A DNA stretch of 9,473 nucleotides from an uncultured Lachnospiraceae bacterium (GCA_910586025.1 CAJUIO010000122.1:1-9473), one strand, 5' to 3'; positions 1-7,160 are shown, counted from the first letter of the stretch. Made by a program: numbers and translations. The notes: generated by a model from the letters alone, not told the origin.

Positions 1-353
1 TCCCGCATCAGGGACAGCTTGCTGTTTAAGATCGCATCCACCATGAGATTTCCCGTCCGGACAATCTGGTCAATCTCGTACAGACTTTCGTCGAGCTGCT
101 CCAGGTAAGAGATCAGCTCCCTGTATTTTCCAAGCTCGGCATAGGAGATGGCCGCCTGGATGTGGTTGTGATAGTCGTGGCGCCAGGAACGCATGACCCG
201 GTACATGTTCTCCACCTCTGCGTAATGGCGGTCAACCAGATCGCTCTGGAATCCCTCTGTCTTTTTGTCAATATAACGGGGAAGCCAGTAAAAGCCGGCA
301 GCCAGCAAAAGGATCAGCAAAAGAGCCAGAAAAACAGTCAAAAAGGCCAGCAT
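1..353 (-). CDS. GHKL-family sensor histidine kinase, 3' part cut by window edge
   Basis: Partial membrane sensor kinase that would phosphorylate the LytTR regulator encoded just upstream. Translating the minus strand from the ATG at 353 gives about 117 residues. There is one hydrophobic segment (about residues 2-23), a short charged helix (28-55), then an H-box of the AgrC/GHKL type, RHDYHNH at 58-64, with H59 the likely phosphoacceptor. The ATP-binding domain lies beyond the window. Start choice: the regulator stops at 358, and its last codons supply GGGAGG nine bases before ATG 353. The ATG overlapping the regulator's stop reaches a stop after seven codons, so it is rejected. Unusual point: there is only one membrane segment rather than the multi-pass sensor of AgrC. 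The kinase family is clear; the signal is unknown. Confidence 0.85.
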   Translation of the reverse strand, partial: MLAFLTVFLALLLILLLAAGFYWLPRYIDKKTEGFQSDLVDRHYAEVENMYRVMRSWRHDYHNHIQAAISYAELGKYRELISYLEQLDESLYEIDQIVRTGNLMVDAILNSKLSLMR

Positions 354-357
354 CCTC

Positions 358-1092
358 TCATACCTCCCGGTTTTGGCAGTTAGTGAAATATTGGATAAAC
401 GCCCGGTTCATGGGCTCATAGGATTTCCTGCTGATGGGAATGCGTATGCCGCCCTCGAGAACCGCACATTCCCGCTCGATACCGGTGGCTCTGGCGATAT
501 TTACGAGATAGGAGCGGTGGCAGCGGAACATGGCCAGGCCAAGGGCCGCCAGCTGTTCCTGAGCGGCGGTTATACCAAGCTTTACGGTAAAGCTTTCCGT
601 ATCGCTGTGGAGCGTACAGGTATGGCCGAAGGCCTCCAGATAAAGAATTCCGGAAAGAGCCACTCTGCGTTGTCCCTTTGGAGTCTCCACGGGCCAGAAC
701 GTCTGTATCCGCCTTCTGCGCCGGAGAAAGGAATCAAGCGCCTCCCAAAGCTTTTCTCTCCGCACAGGCTTGATCAGATAGCGGAAGGCCTCCACCTCAT
801 AGCCCTCCGCCAGATAATCCTCATATCCGGTGACAAAGCAGATCCCGGCAGAGCCGTCTGCCTCCCGGATTCTCCGGGCGGTTTCCATTCCGTCCAGCCC
901 CTGCATCTGAATATCCAGAAATATAATGTCAAAGGTCTCCTTTTCCATGGAATGAAGAAGGGTCTGCCCGTCAGAAAAAGAACACACGCAGACAGAGAAA
1001 GGCTGTCTTTCGTCCCATTCCCTGATATACCGTTCCAGTAATTCCTTTTCCGTGATCTCGTCATCGCACAGGGCGATCCGCAGAGCGTCCAT
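358..1092 (-). CDS. LytTR-family response regulator
   Basis: Cytoplasmic DNA-binding response regulator of 244 aa, the normal length for the AgrA/LytR class. The receiver domain spans about 3-122. It has the acidic pair D10-D11, phosphoacceptor D60 in FLDIQM, T88 and K108-P109. An arginine-rich linker (124-128) leads to a LytTR domain (about 139-237) with the typical CHRSYLVN (191-198) and PISRKSYEPM (219-228) stretches. The start is supported by AAGGAGG nine bases upstream. It is four bases from the kinase gene, forming a classical two-component pair. It lies 59 bp after the second ABC gene and has its own promoter in that gap, so it can be read both from the exporter operon and alone. Likely target: the exporter operon and/or its own promoter, which is inferred. 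Confidence 0.93.
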   Translation of the reverse strand: MDALRIALCDDEITEKELLERYIREWDERQPFSVCVCSFSDGQTLLHSMEKETFDIIFLDIQMQGLDGMETARRIREADGSAGICFVTGYEDYLAEGYEVEAFRYLIKPVRREKLWEALDSFLRRRRRIQTFWPVETPKGQRRVALSGILYLEAFGHTCTLHSDTESFTVKLGITAAQEQLAALGLAMFRCHRSYLVNIARATGIERECAVLEGGIRIPISRKSYEPMNRAFIQYFTNCQNREV

Positions 1093-1107
1093 GAGCCTAA
1101 GCCTCCT

Positions 1108-1138
1108 TCCCCCCTGTTATTTTATCCTATCCCCCCTG
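1108..1138 (-). promoter_or_regulatory. Candidate LytTR operator: two 9-bp direct repeats
   Basis: CAGGGGGGA occurs twice on the minus strand, at 1138-1130 and 1116-1108, separated by 13 bp (22 bp start to start). LytTR regulators are known to bind paired 9-bp direct repeats about 12-13 bp apart on one DNA face. One copy lies between the -35 and -10 boxes and the other covers the predicted start site, which would suit repression. The repeat sequence itself is not a known LytTR consensus. Part of the G-richness may serve ribosome binding. Confidence 0.4.
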
Positions 1139-1147
1139 ATATGGCAA
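1119..1147 (-). promoter_or_regulatory. Sigma-A-type promoter for the two-component genes
   Basis: Reading the minus strand, TTGCCA (1147-1142) is followed after exactly 17 bases by TAAAAT (1124-1119). Each hexamer matches 5 of 6 consensus bases. Transcription would start near 1112, leaving a leader of about 20 bases that contains the AAGGAGG site. It sits directly behind the stop codon of the second ABC gene. Confidence 0.7.
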
Positions 1148-1151
1148 TGCA

Positions 1152-2993
1152 TTACTGATAATACTTTGCCTGCGCCTCCCACATCCTGCGGTAGAGACCT
1201 GGTTTTCCTGAAAGCTGTTCATGGCTTCCCCTCTGGATAACACCGCCGTTTTCAAAGACCAGGATCTCCTTTGCGAAGCGGCAGGCGGAGAGCCGGTGGG
1301 AGATAAAGAGAGCCGTCTTGTTTCCGATGATCTCGTGAAAGCCGGTATAGATCTCGTTTTCCGCCACGGGATCCAAGGCGGCTGTGGGTTCGTCCAGAAT
1401 CACAAAGGGGGCGTTTTTGTAGATCGCTCTTGCCATAGCTATTTTCTGAGCCTCGCCGCCCGAGATCTCGAATCCCTCGTCGGAGAAATCCCGTCCAAGC
1501 GGCGTGTCAAGGCCATCCGGCATCCGTCCGATCAGCTCTGTAAGCCCCGCCCGCCTTACGGCATCCATGGCCCGTCTGCGGTCCACCCGGGTGCCCGAGG
1601 CGATATATTCCCCTGCGGCAAAGGAAAAGATCTGGAAGTCCTGGAAAACCACGGAAAACAGCTTCATATACTCTTCATACCGGTATTTGCGGATATCCAC
1701 GTCGTTCAGAAGGATTTCACCTTCCGTGGGATCGTACAGTCTGGTCAGGAGCTTTACAAAGGTGGTCTTGCCGGAGCCGTTAGGGCCCACCAGGGCCACT
1801 CTCTCGCCGATTTCCAGGCGCACATTCATATTTTTCAGAGCGTACTGCTCTGTTCCCGGATAGCGGAAGGACACGTTTCTGAATTCCAGCAGGAACTTTC
1901 CGTCCCTGCGCTTCTGGACGGGGATGGTTCCCTTTTTCTTTACCTCGGGCAGCGCCAGATAATCCAGATATTCATCCATCATGCTGCAGTTTCGGTGGAG
2001 GTAAGACCAGCTGAGCATGATGTCCGTGACGCTCTGGATCATCTGTTGGATTCCTCCCGCATATTTCACCACACTGCCAGGGGCAATGCTCCCGGCATAG
2101 GAGCGAAGCCCTGTATAAAGGTAGATGATACCGCCCGTCCCCGAGGCAAAAAGGCTCTGGAAGGAATCCTGTCTGATGTGGCTTGCCGCCAGCTTTTTTG
2201 CGGTGGCCCGCCAGTTGAAAATCATTTCGTGCCCGTAGGAGGACAACATTTCCTCCTGATGGAAAAGGCGGATATCCTTTCCCGCCTCGGTGTCAAGGAT
2301 TACCTTTTCCATTATATAGCTGTTAAGGCGGTATCTGTCGGAATTTTGGCTGTGCAGCCTCTGCCGGCGGAGAGTTTCCCGGCTGACGGTGCGCTGCTCC
2401 AGAAAGAGGCCGGCGGCGAAAACCGCTGCCGTAAGCAGGGCAGGTAGAAGCGGTCTGCGCTCTGTTCCCAAACCTGCGATAACCGGCCACATGGTAATCA
2501 ATGCAAAGATGAGCTTCAGCACTGCCGTGAGCAGGATCTCCAGCTGCCTCAGAAAGATCTCAAAGATGCCGGTTCCTCTTTTCTCATAATCGTTCTGTCT
2601 GTTGCGCATCCTCTGAACCTCTGCGTCCTCGGTGAGCTCATAGTCCATTTTCATGGTTTTCTCCATCACAGGCTCCGCAATTCGGAAATGCATGGTCCAC
2701 CACAGCACATTTTTGCGTCTTGCCACCCAGTGCCTTGTGACAGTCACAAGGAGTGCGGCTCCCGCACCGAGCAGGGCAAAGAGAATCATCTGCCGTACAG
2801 GGCGGCCTGCGTAGAGTGCGTCCAGCAGCATGGCGGAGAGGTAAATGCTGATAAAGGGATAGACGGCATCCATCACAATGGTGATTCCCATCACGGCCCA
2901 CTGTCTGCTGCAGGTCAGAAGAAGCCTTATGGCCCTGGCATGGCTGACCATGTCTTTTTTCAGACCGGATACGATATTTTGCTGTCTTTTCAT
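1152..2993 (-). CDS. ABC exporter half-transporter (membrane + ATPase), second subunit
   Basis: A 613-aa ABC half-transporter with an N-terminal membrane domain (hydrophobic segments around 32-58, 68-88, 150-175, 182-198, and weaker ones near 280-330). A nucleotide-binding domain follows from about 368. Visible motifs: Walker A GPNGSGKTT (403-411), Q-loop Q451, signature ISGGE (510-514), Walker B VILDEP (531-536) with catalytic E535, and H-loop H566. All ATPase residues look intact. The KDIRLF stretch (239-244) is also present in the upstream partner. The start ATG overlaps the partner's stop (ATGA) and has AAGGAGG seven bases upstream, so the two are translationally coupled and probably heterodimeric. 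The substrate cannot be read from sequence. A peptide or a toxic small molecule is plausible, given the adjacent LytTR/GHKL pair. Confidence 0.92.
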   Translation of the reverse strand: MKRQQNIVSGLKKDMVSHARAIRLLLTCSRQWAVMGITIVMDAVYPFISIYLSAMLLDALYAGRPVRQMILFALLGAGAALLVTVTRHWVARRKNVLWWTMHFRIAEPVMEKTMKMDYELTEDAEVQRMRNRQNDYEKRGTGIFEIFLRQLEILLTAVLKLIFALITMWPVIAGLGTERRPLLPALLTAAVFAAGLFLEQRTVSRETLRRQRLHSQNSDRYRLNSYIMEKVILDTEAGKDIRLFHQEEMLSSYGHEMIFNWRATAKKLAASHIRQDSFQSLFASGTGGIIYLYTGLRSYAGSIAPGSVVKYAGGIQQMIQSVTDIMLSWSYLHRNCSMMDEYLDYLALPEVKKKGTIPVQKRRDGKFLLEFRNVSFRYPGTEQYALKNMNVRLEIGERVALVGPNGSGKTTFVKLLTRLYDPTEGEILLNDVDIRKYRYEEYMKLFSVVFQDFQIFSFAAGEYIASGTRVDRRRAMDAVRRAGLTELIGRMPDGLDTPLGRDFSDEGFEISGGEAQKIAMARAIYKNAPFVILDEPTAALDPVAENEIYTGFHEIIGNKTALFISHRLSACRFAKEILVFENGGVIQRGSHEQLSGKPGLYRRMWEAQAKYYQ

Positions 2994-4795
2994 AACGCCG
3001 CCTCCTTTTCCTGACCGGTATAGTACTGACTCTGTATCTGAAAAAGCCGGGCGTAGGCTCCGCCTTCTTCAAGGAGCTTCTGGTGGCTGCCCTGCTGTGT
3101 GATTCTCCCGTTTTCCAGGAAAAGGATCCTGTCGCAGAAGCGGGTGCCGGAGAGGCGGTGCGAAATGAACAGGCAGGTTCTCTCCTGCGCCATTTCCATA
3201 TATTTTTCGTAGATCTCCTGCTCTGCGAGAGGATCCAGAGCGGCCGTGGGCTCATCCAGAATCAGGATCGGCGCATCCTTGTAGAGTGCCCTTGCCATCC
3301 ACAGCTTCTGCCTTTCCCCTCCGGAGAGGTCGGCGGCGTTTTCGATAATACCTTTTCCCAGTGAGGTGTTTTCCCCTGAGGGAAGAGAATCTACCTTTTC
3401 CCGGATACCGGCCAGAGCAAGGCATTCCTTAAGCTTTGAAAGACTGCGTTCTTGTTCCGGGGCAGCGGAAATGTTGTCCGCAATGGAGAGGGGAAGGAGT
3501 GTGGTATTCTGGAATACGGCGGAGACCATTTTGTAATAGCTTTCCCTGTCATATTCCGCGACATTCCTTCCGTCTATCAGAATTTCTCCCAGGGTGGGCT
3601 GATACAATCCGCACAGAAGCTTGACGAGCGTGGTCTTTCCCGCACCGTTTAGGCCTGCCAGAGCGATTTTTTCCCCGGCCCGGATGCGGAAGCTCAAATC
3701 CTCCAGGGAGGGGCGGCTGCTTTCCGGGTACTGGAAGGTGACATGGCGAAACTCGATCTCCACAGCCCTTTTTTGGGTATTCCGACAGGTTCCCCGGAAG
3801 AAGGTATGATTCCATTTATCCAGGAAGCTCCTAAGCCTGACATAGTCCTGATTCAGCTTTCCGAGGAGCTCGCCTTGCTCCAGAAAGGAGGCGCAGGCCT
3901 GCTGGCAGCCGGCGGCCACGGCCATATACCAGACGAAATCGGAGACGGCCATACTTCCGCTCACAATCCGGAGGATCAGGAACACATAGGCGCAGCCATC
4001 CCGCAGAAAGCACAGAATTGCGTTTACACAGTTGGCGGCAAGATATGTGCCCTCCCAGCGGTTCACATAATCTTCGCTGGCATTTCGTTCCTTATGCAGG
4101 ATGTCAAGGAACCATCCGGAGAGATCGAAGAGGCGGATATCCTTTCCGGCCTTAAGGTCGGTGGATCTTTGCTCCACATAGGCCATCTTCCGATTGGAGG
4201 CCTGGGCCGGAAGACGCAACCTCTGGTCGAAGGCGTGGGCCTTTTTCTGCAGGATAAAGGCAGTCACCGTGGGCAGCAGGACCAGAAGGCAGACGAGGGG
4301 ACTCTGCATCCAGAGAATGCTCCCGTAAAGCGCCGAGGATCCCAGTGCGACGAGAAATCTCTGCCAGATCAGAAAGCTGTCCTTCATCTCGGATTTGTTC
4401 CTGTAAAGAGAATCATAGACCGCATAGGCCTCCTCGTTGAATTCCCTGCTTTCCGCTGTCTCGTAGTCAACGGCGAGTCTTTTATCCACAAGTATTTGGT
4501 TGTAAATGTCCTCGAAGGGGCCGTTCATGATCCGCAGATAGCTGTCAAGCCCTGTCTTGGCCGCACTCACCGCAATAAGCACAAGAATCAGGAGGATAAG
4601 GCTTCCGAGATAGGCGGAGAGCTCCCATCCTTCCTCCAGTCCCTGCAGGACCAGCTTGGGAAGCCTGGCATTGAGCAGCGGGAGGAACACGCCAAGAGGA
4701 AGAGTGATCACGAAGAATGCGGCGGATAAAGGCTCTCTCTTTAACATTTCGCAGAAGTGGAAACGTGTATTGCTCCAAAAGGTGTATTGCTTCAT
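2990..4795 (-). CDS. ABC exporter half-transporter (membrane + ATPase), first subunit
   Basis: A 601-aa half-transporter, first gene of the exporter operon. The membrane domain has hydrophobic segments around 23-42, 60-80, 145-163, 165-182, 252-276 and 284-298. The ATPase domain begins near 345: Walker A GLNGAGKTT (381-389), Q429, signature LSGGE (490-494), Walker B LILDEP (511-516) with E515, and H546. The open frame extends 34 codons further upstream. I chose ATG 4795 because GAGG lies a few bases before it and because the promoter -10 (4829-4824) lies inside the longer version, so the extension would not be transcribed. It overlaps the second half-transporter by four bases. Family membership is secure; the export direction and substrate are inferred. 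Confidence 0.92.
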   Translation of the reverse strand: MKQYTFWSNTRFHFCEMLKREPLSAAFFVITLPLGVFLPLLNARLPKLVLQGLEEGWELSAYLGSLILLILVLIAVSAAKTGLDSYLRIMNGPFEDIYNQILVDKRLAVDYETAESREFNEEAYAVYDSLYRNKSEMKDSFLIWQRFLVALGSSALYGSILWMQSPLVCLLVLLPTVTAFILQKKAHAFDQRLRLPAQASNRKMAYVEQRSTDLKAGKDIRLFDLSGWFLDILHKERNASEDYVNRWEGTYLAANCVNAILCFLRDGCAYVFLILRIVSGSMAVSDFVWYMAVAAGCQQACASFLEQGELLGKLNQDYVRLRSFLDKWNHTFFRGTCRNTQKRAVEIEFRHVTFQYPESSRPSLEDLSFRIRAGEKIALAGLNGAGKTTLVKLLCGLYQPTLGEILIDGRNVAEYDRESYYKMVSAVFQNTTLLPLSIADNISAAPEQERSLSKLKECLALAGIREKVDSLPSGENTSLGKGIIENAADLSGGERQKLWMARALYKDAPILILDEPTAALDPLAEQEIYEKYMEMAQERTCLFISHRLSGTRFCDRILFLENGRITQQGSHQKLLEEGGAYARLFQIQSQYYTGQEKEAAL

Positions 4796-4823
4796 TTGAT
4801 ACCTCGCTAAATAAGATAGTGGC

Positions 4824-4832
4824 AGTATAGCA
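4824..4832 (-). promoter_or_regulatory. Extended -10 promoter for the exporter operon
   Basis: On the minus strand TGC-TATACT (4832-4824) is an extended -10 element with a 5/6 hexamer, 28 bases upstream of ATG 4795. No good -35 is found 16-18 bases further upstream (CGGCAC or similar). This suggests dependence on the TG extension or on an activator such as the downstream-encoded regulator. Confidence 0.5.
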
Positions 4833-4850
4833 CACCCGGAGGTTGTGTGC
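4830..4850. promoter_or_regulatory. Inverted repeat overlapping the exporter promoter
   Basis: GCACAC (4830-4835) and GTGTGC (4845-4850) are perfect inverted 6-mers with a 9-base centre. They lie directly upstream of the -10 and cover the region where a -35 would be. TGTGTGC recurs 31 bp further on (4875-4881). Either could be an operator, or chance. Confidence 0.3.
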
Positions 4851-4890
4851 CGCAGTTTTTCATGAATTGCGCCCTGTGTGCACGAACTGC

Positions 4891-4919
4891 TTTTCAAAAC
4901 GATCCCGGAGATTTATAAT
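4891..4919 (+). promoter_or_regulatory. Promoter for the acyltransferase-kinase operon
   Basis: TTTTCA (4891-4896, 4/6) is followed after 17 bases by a perfect TATAAT (4914-4919). Transcription would begin near 4926, giving a purine-rich leader of about 60 bases before ATG 4987. It diverges from the exporter promoter within the same 191-bp gap. Confidence 0.65.
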
Positions 4920-4986
4920 AATACCAGAGTGGAAGGTGAGGAAGCTTTTGGGAGAAACGGAAAGAGGGAGAGGAAGGAAAAGACAG

Positions 4987-5805
4987 ATGAAGGATTTGAG
5001 AGAATTATGCAGCGCAATTGGAATGCCCCGTGAAGTGACGGACCGGGTGATTATGGAGGATGGCGGCACAAAGAACCGGTACAGCCGGGATTCTTTTGAC
5101 AAGCTTTTTTGCGAAGAGAGCTGGGAAGAGGGAAGAGCGGAATTGAAGGAACAGTTAGGGAGCGATCCGGACGGGATTAAGATGCTGGCCTGCATGCTCC
5201 GGGGATGCCTGAGAACATGGAGCCTCTATGAGGAGAAGAATATTTCAGAACAGATTTATATAGATACCATGAAATGCTTTACCCGGTTTGTGGAAGAGCA
5301 TGAGGAAAGCTTTGGGCGTTATGGATTTGACAGGGATTTCTGGGTGGTGAGGCAGATGTCCGGTCTGCTTTTCCGTCTGGGAGAGCTGGAATATGAGATG
5401 ATCTGTGAGGACGGGACGGAGTACCTGAGCATTCACATTCCTTCGGATGCGGTGCTTTCCGAGGAAAGGATACAGGAATCCTACTGCCGGGCCAGGGCGT
5501 TTTTTGACGGGAGATTTCCGAAATACAGGGATGCGGACATGGTTTGCCACTCCTGGCTTCTGTCCCCGGCACTGAAAGAGCTGCTTGCGCCAGGCTCCCG
5601 CATTCTGGGCTTTCAGGAGCATTTTACCATCAGGGAGACAGGGGATTATGATGACGAGTTTCTGCAGTGGGTGTTTAAAAGAAAGGACATACCGACTGAA
5701 GATCTTCCGGAGAACACCTCCCTGCAGAGGCGCATGAAGGAGTACCTGCTGCGGGGAGGAAAGGTGGCGGATGCGGAGGGCGTATGGAGGAGGGAAACGG
5801 AATGA
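4987..5805 (+). CDS. GNAT-like acyltransferase (NAT_N / GNAT_C type)
   Basis: A 272-aa soluble protein resembling the clostridial 'acyltransferase domain-containing protein' group, built from an N-acyltransferase N-terminal domain and a GNAT-like C-terminal domain. Recognisable stretches are RYGFDRDFW (111-119), RLGELEYE (130-137), HIPSDAVLS (150-158), CHSWLLSPAL (187-196) and ILGFQEHF (206-213). I recognise these as family-like from memory and have not aligned them. Such enzymes would transfer an acyl group from a CoA donor to an unknown acceptor. The open frame runs back to 4843, but the predicted transcription start is near 4926. The ATG at 4987 has GAGGAAGG nine bases upstream and is preferred. 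Its stop overlaps the start of the kinase gene by ATGA, so the two proteins are coupled. The substrate is unknown. Confidence 0.72.
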   Translation: MKDLRELCSAIGMPREVTDRVIMEDGGTKNRYSRDSFDKLFCEESWEEGRAELKEQLGSDPDGIKMLACMLRGCLRTWSLYEEKNISEQIYIDTMKCFTRFVEEHEESFGRYGFDRDFWVVRQMSGLLFRLGELEYEMICEDGTEYLSIHIPSDAVLSEERIQESYCRARAFFDGRFPKYRDADMVCHSWLLSPALKELLAPGSRILGFQEHFTIRETGDYDDEFLQWVFKRKDIPTEDLPENTSLQRRMKEYLLRGGKVADAEGVWRRETE

Positions 5806-6764
5806 ATGAGAAGCCTCAGATGACAGCCGGGGAGGAAGACATGGTCCGCAGGGCGCTGCAAAGCTATCATTTCACAGATCCGGAAATCTCCTTTATCCGC
5901 CACAATGAAAACATTACGTGCAGGGTGACGGAGGACGGCGAGAGATACGTGCTGCGGATCCGCAACCCGGTGGAGGGCTTTTCCCTGAAGCTGCTTGGGG
6001 GCGGTTCTCCGGAGGAGCTGATGCGCGGAGAAATCGGGCTTCTGCTGCATCTTTCCGAGAAGGCTCCGTTTCCCGTGCAGAAACCCGTAAAAAATCGGTT
6101 TGGAGAGTACATGACCGTTCTTGAGGGCGGGATACCGGCACAGCTTCTTAAGTGGATTGACGGGGAGCCTCTGACAGGGGAGAACATAGGACAATATACG
6201 CAGGAACTGGGCAAACTGGCAGCACAGATTAATTCGGCTGCGGAGGGATTTTCGGGAGAGAGAGTCTTTTATATGCGCGGTCTGGTCGGCAGGATGAAAG
6301 CGGAGCTTGGGAGTGCGGGAGAAAAAGGCCATCTTACGGGAGAGCAGGTATCCATGTGCCGTAATCTTCTTGACCAGATAGGAGATATCATGACAGTTCT
6401 TGACGCACGGCCCGGAACAAAGTGCCTGATTCATGCCGATCTGAGCGAGGGCAATCTTATAAAGACTGGCGCCGGTCTTGCACCGGTGGATTTTTCCCTC
6501 TCGGGCTATGGCTACCGGGCACAGGAATGCGGCATGCTTGCATTTGGCTTTCAGGAGGAAAAAGAGCGGGAAGCGGTGAGACTAAGCTATGAAAGGGCAA
6601 GCGGTATTCCCATTGAAAAACGTCATATGAATGCATTCGGTATCTTCAGCATCCTGCTGTTTGTAACCCTTCAGCATGACAGGCATTGGGAACAGGAGTG
6701 GTTTCAGAATTCGATGATCCGATGGAGGGACACCTTGTTTTCAGAGATGCTGAGGGGAAAATAA
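5802..6764 (+). CDS. APH-family small-molecule kinase (phosphotransferase)
   Basis: A 320-aa protein of the aminoglycoside phosphotransferase/choline kinase-like fold, expected to transfer ATP phosphate to a hydroxyl of a small molecule. Seen directly: a nucleotide-loop region with RYVLRI (48-53), the hinge-like segment QLLKWIDGEPL (114-124), the catalytic loop HADLSEGN (211-218; H211, D213, N218), and the metal-binding aspartate in VDFS (D230). Start: ATG 5802 overlaps the upstream stop (ATGA) and has AGGAGG eight bases before it. An in-frame ATG at 5784 has its purine run only three bases away and is less likely. The family includes antibiotic kinases but also homoserine, choline, thiamine and sugar kinases, so resistance should not be assumed. 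Pairing with an acyltransferase suggests sequential modification of one compound, which is inference. Confidence 0.83.
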   Translation: MNEKPQMTAGEEDMVRRALQSYHFTDPEISFIRHNENITCRVTEDGERYVLRIRNPVEGFSLKLLGGGSPEELMRGEIGLLLHLSEKAPFPVQKPVKNRFGEYMTVLEGGIPAQLLKWIDGEPLTGENIGQYTQELGKLAAQINSAAEGFSGERVFYMRGLVGRMKAELGSAGEKGHLTGEQVSMCRNLLDQIGDIMTVLDARPGTKCLIHADLSEGNLIKTGAGLAPVDFSLSGYGYRAQECGMLAFGFQEEKEREAVRLSYERASGIPIEKRHMNAFGIFSILLFVTLQHDRHWEQEWFQNSMIRWRDTLFSEMLRGK

Positions 6765-6768
6765 ATAC

Positions 6769-6795
6769 GGAATCATCATTTCACGATTCCCTTTT
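6769..6795. terminator. Weak hairpin between convergent genes
   Basis: GGAATC (6769-6774) pairs with GATTCC (6785-6790) around a 10-base loop. It is followed by CTTTT on the plus strand and by an A/T-rich stretch (TATTTATTTT) on the minus strand. It could end transcription of both convergent genes, but the stem is short and AT-rich. It overlaps the stop of the minus-strand gene. Confidence 0.35.
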
Positions 6796-7078
6796 GTGCC
6801 ACATACTTTATCCCGAGAAAGGATTTCAGTGAAAAAGTCACCGTATCATGTATTTTCAGCTTAAAAGGAGGCAGAAGCACTTCGCCGAAATCCGTTTTAC
6901 ACGTATAATAGCGCTTTTTTGACTTGAAGTGCGCTGCCTGCCTTTCGTCAATGAGACGGATATGAAGCTCAGTGATCTCAAAATCGGAATGGCTGCTGGT
7001 GATTTCCTCCACCAGAATCGTTGATCGTTTTTTCTTAAGCATGTATTCCCGCAGAGCGGGTTCGCAGATAAAATTCAT
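6776..7078 (-). CDS. Small conserved-looking protein of unknown function (possible HesB/IscA-like fold)
   Basis: A 100-aa soluble, lysine-rich, basic protein with no signal peptide or membrane segment. I do not firmly recognise it. The opening (CEPALREYMLKKK, 5-17) followed by a beta-strand-like ILVEEI, and an ending SFLGIKYVAQKGI (85-97), resemble the layout of HesB/IscA-like and 'CC/Se motif' proteins. However, the cysteine pair of that group is replaced by TSSHSD (27-32), and the only cysteines are C5 and C60. The ATG at 7078 has GGAAAGG nine bases upstream. A very strong promoter precedes it. It converges with the kinase gene and diverges from the methyltransferase gene, so it is a monocistronic unit. 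That this is a real gene is supported by the promoter, ribosome site and tight packing; its function is open. Confidence 0.7.
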   Translation of the reverse strand: MNFICEPALREYMLKKKRSTILVEEITSSHSDFEITELHIRLIDERQAAHFKSKKRYYTCKTDFGEVLLPPFKLKIHDTVTFSLKSFLGIKYVAQKGIVK

Positions 7079-7131
7079 GGTTTCGGACCTTTCCTGTCTT
7101 TTTGTATCTTGATAAAATAGCGGTTAAATGC

Positions 7132-7160
7132 ATTATAGCAAAAGGAAAAAAGTGTGTAAA
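7132..7160 (-). promoter_or_regulatory. Near-consensus extended -10 promoter for the 100-aa gene
   Basis: On the minus strand TTTACA (7160-7155, 5/6) is followed after 17 bases by a perfect TATAAT (7137-7132), preceded by TGC as an extended -10. Transcription would start near 7125, giving a leader of about 47 bases. It is the best promoter in the window. Confidence 0.8.

Noticed and set aside
373..1041. 222-codon plus-strand open frame
   Set aside because: Antisense to the response regulator, whose receiver and LytTR motifs are complete.
1221..2447. 408-codon plus-strand open frame
   Set aside because: Lies wholly opposite the second ABC gene, whose Walker and signature motifs are clear. 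Its translation has no recognisable domain.
3743..4729. 328-codon plus-strand open frame
   Set aside because: Antisense shadow of the first ABC gene with low-complexity composition and no ribosome site or motif support.
4796..4897. 34-residue N-terminal extension of the first ABC subunit
   Set aside because: The promoter -10 lies inside it and ATG 4795 has its own ribosome site. The extension sequence is not ABC-like.
4843..4986. Upstream in-frame extension of the acyltransferase
   Set aside because: Would start before the predicted transcription start. ATG 4987 has a good purine-rich site and suits the family's start.
5646..6434. 262-codon minus-strand open frame
   Set aside because: Opposite the acyltransferase end and the kinase gene, both of which have recognisable motifs. 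No family features are seen in it.
4987..6764. Calling the pair aminoglycoside resistance genes
   Set aside because: Only the broad folds are recognisable. Neither protein matches a specific resistance enzyme that I can identify from sequence.
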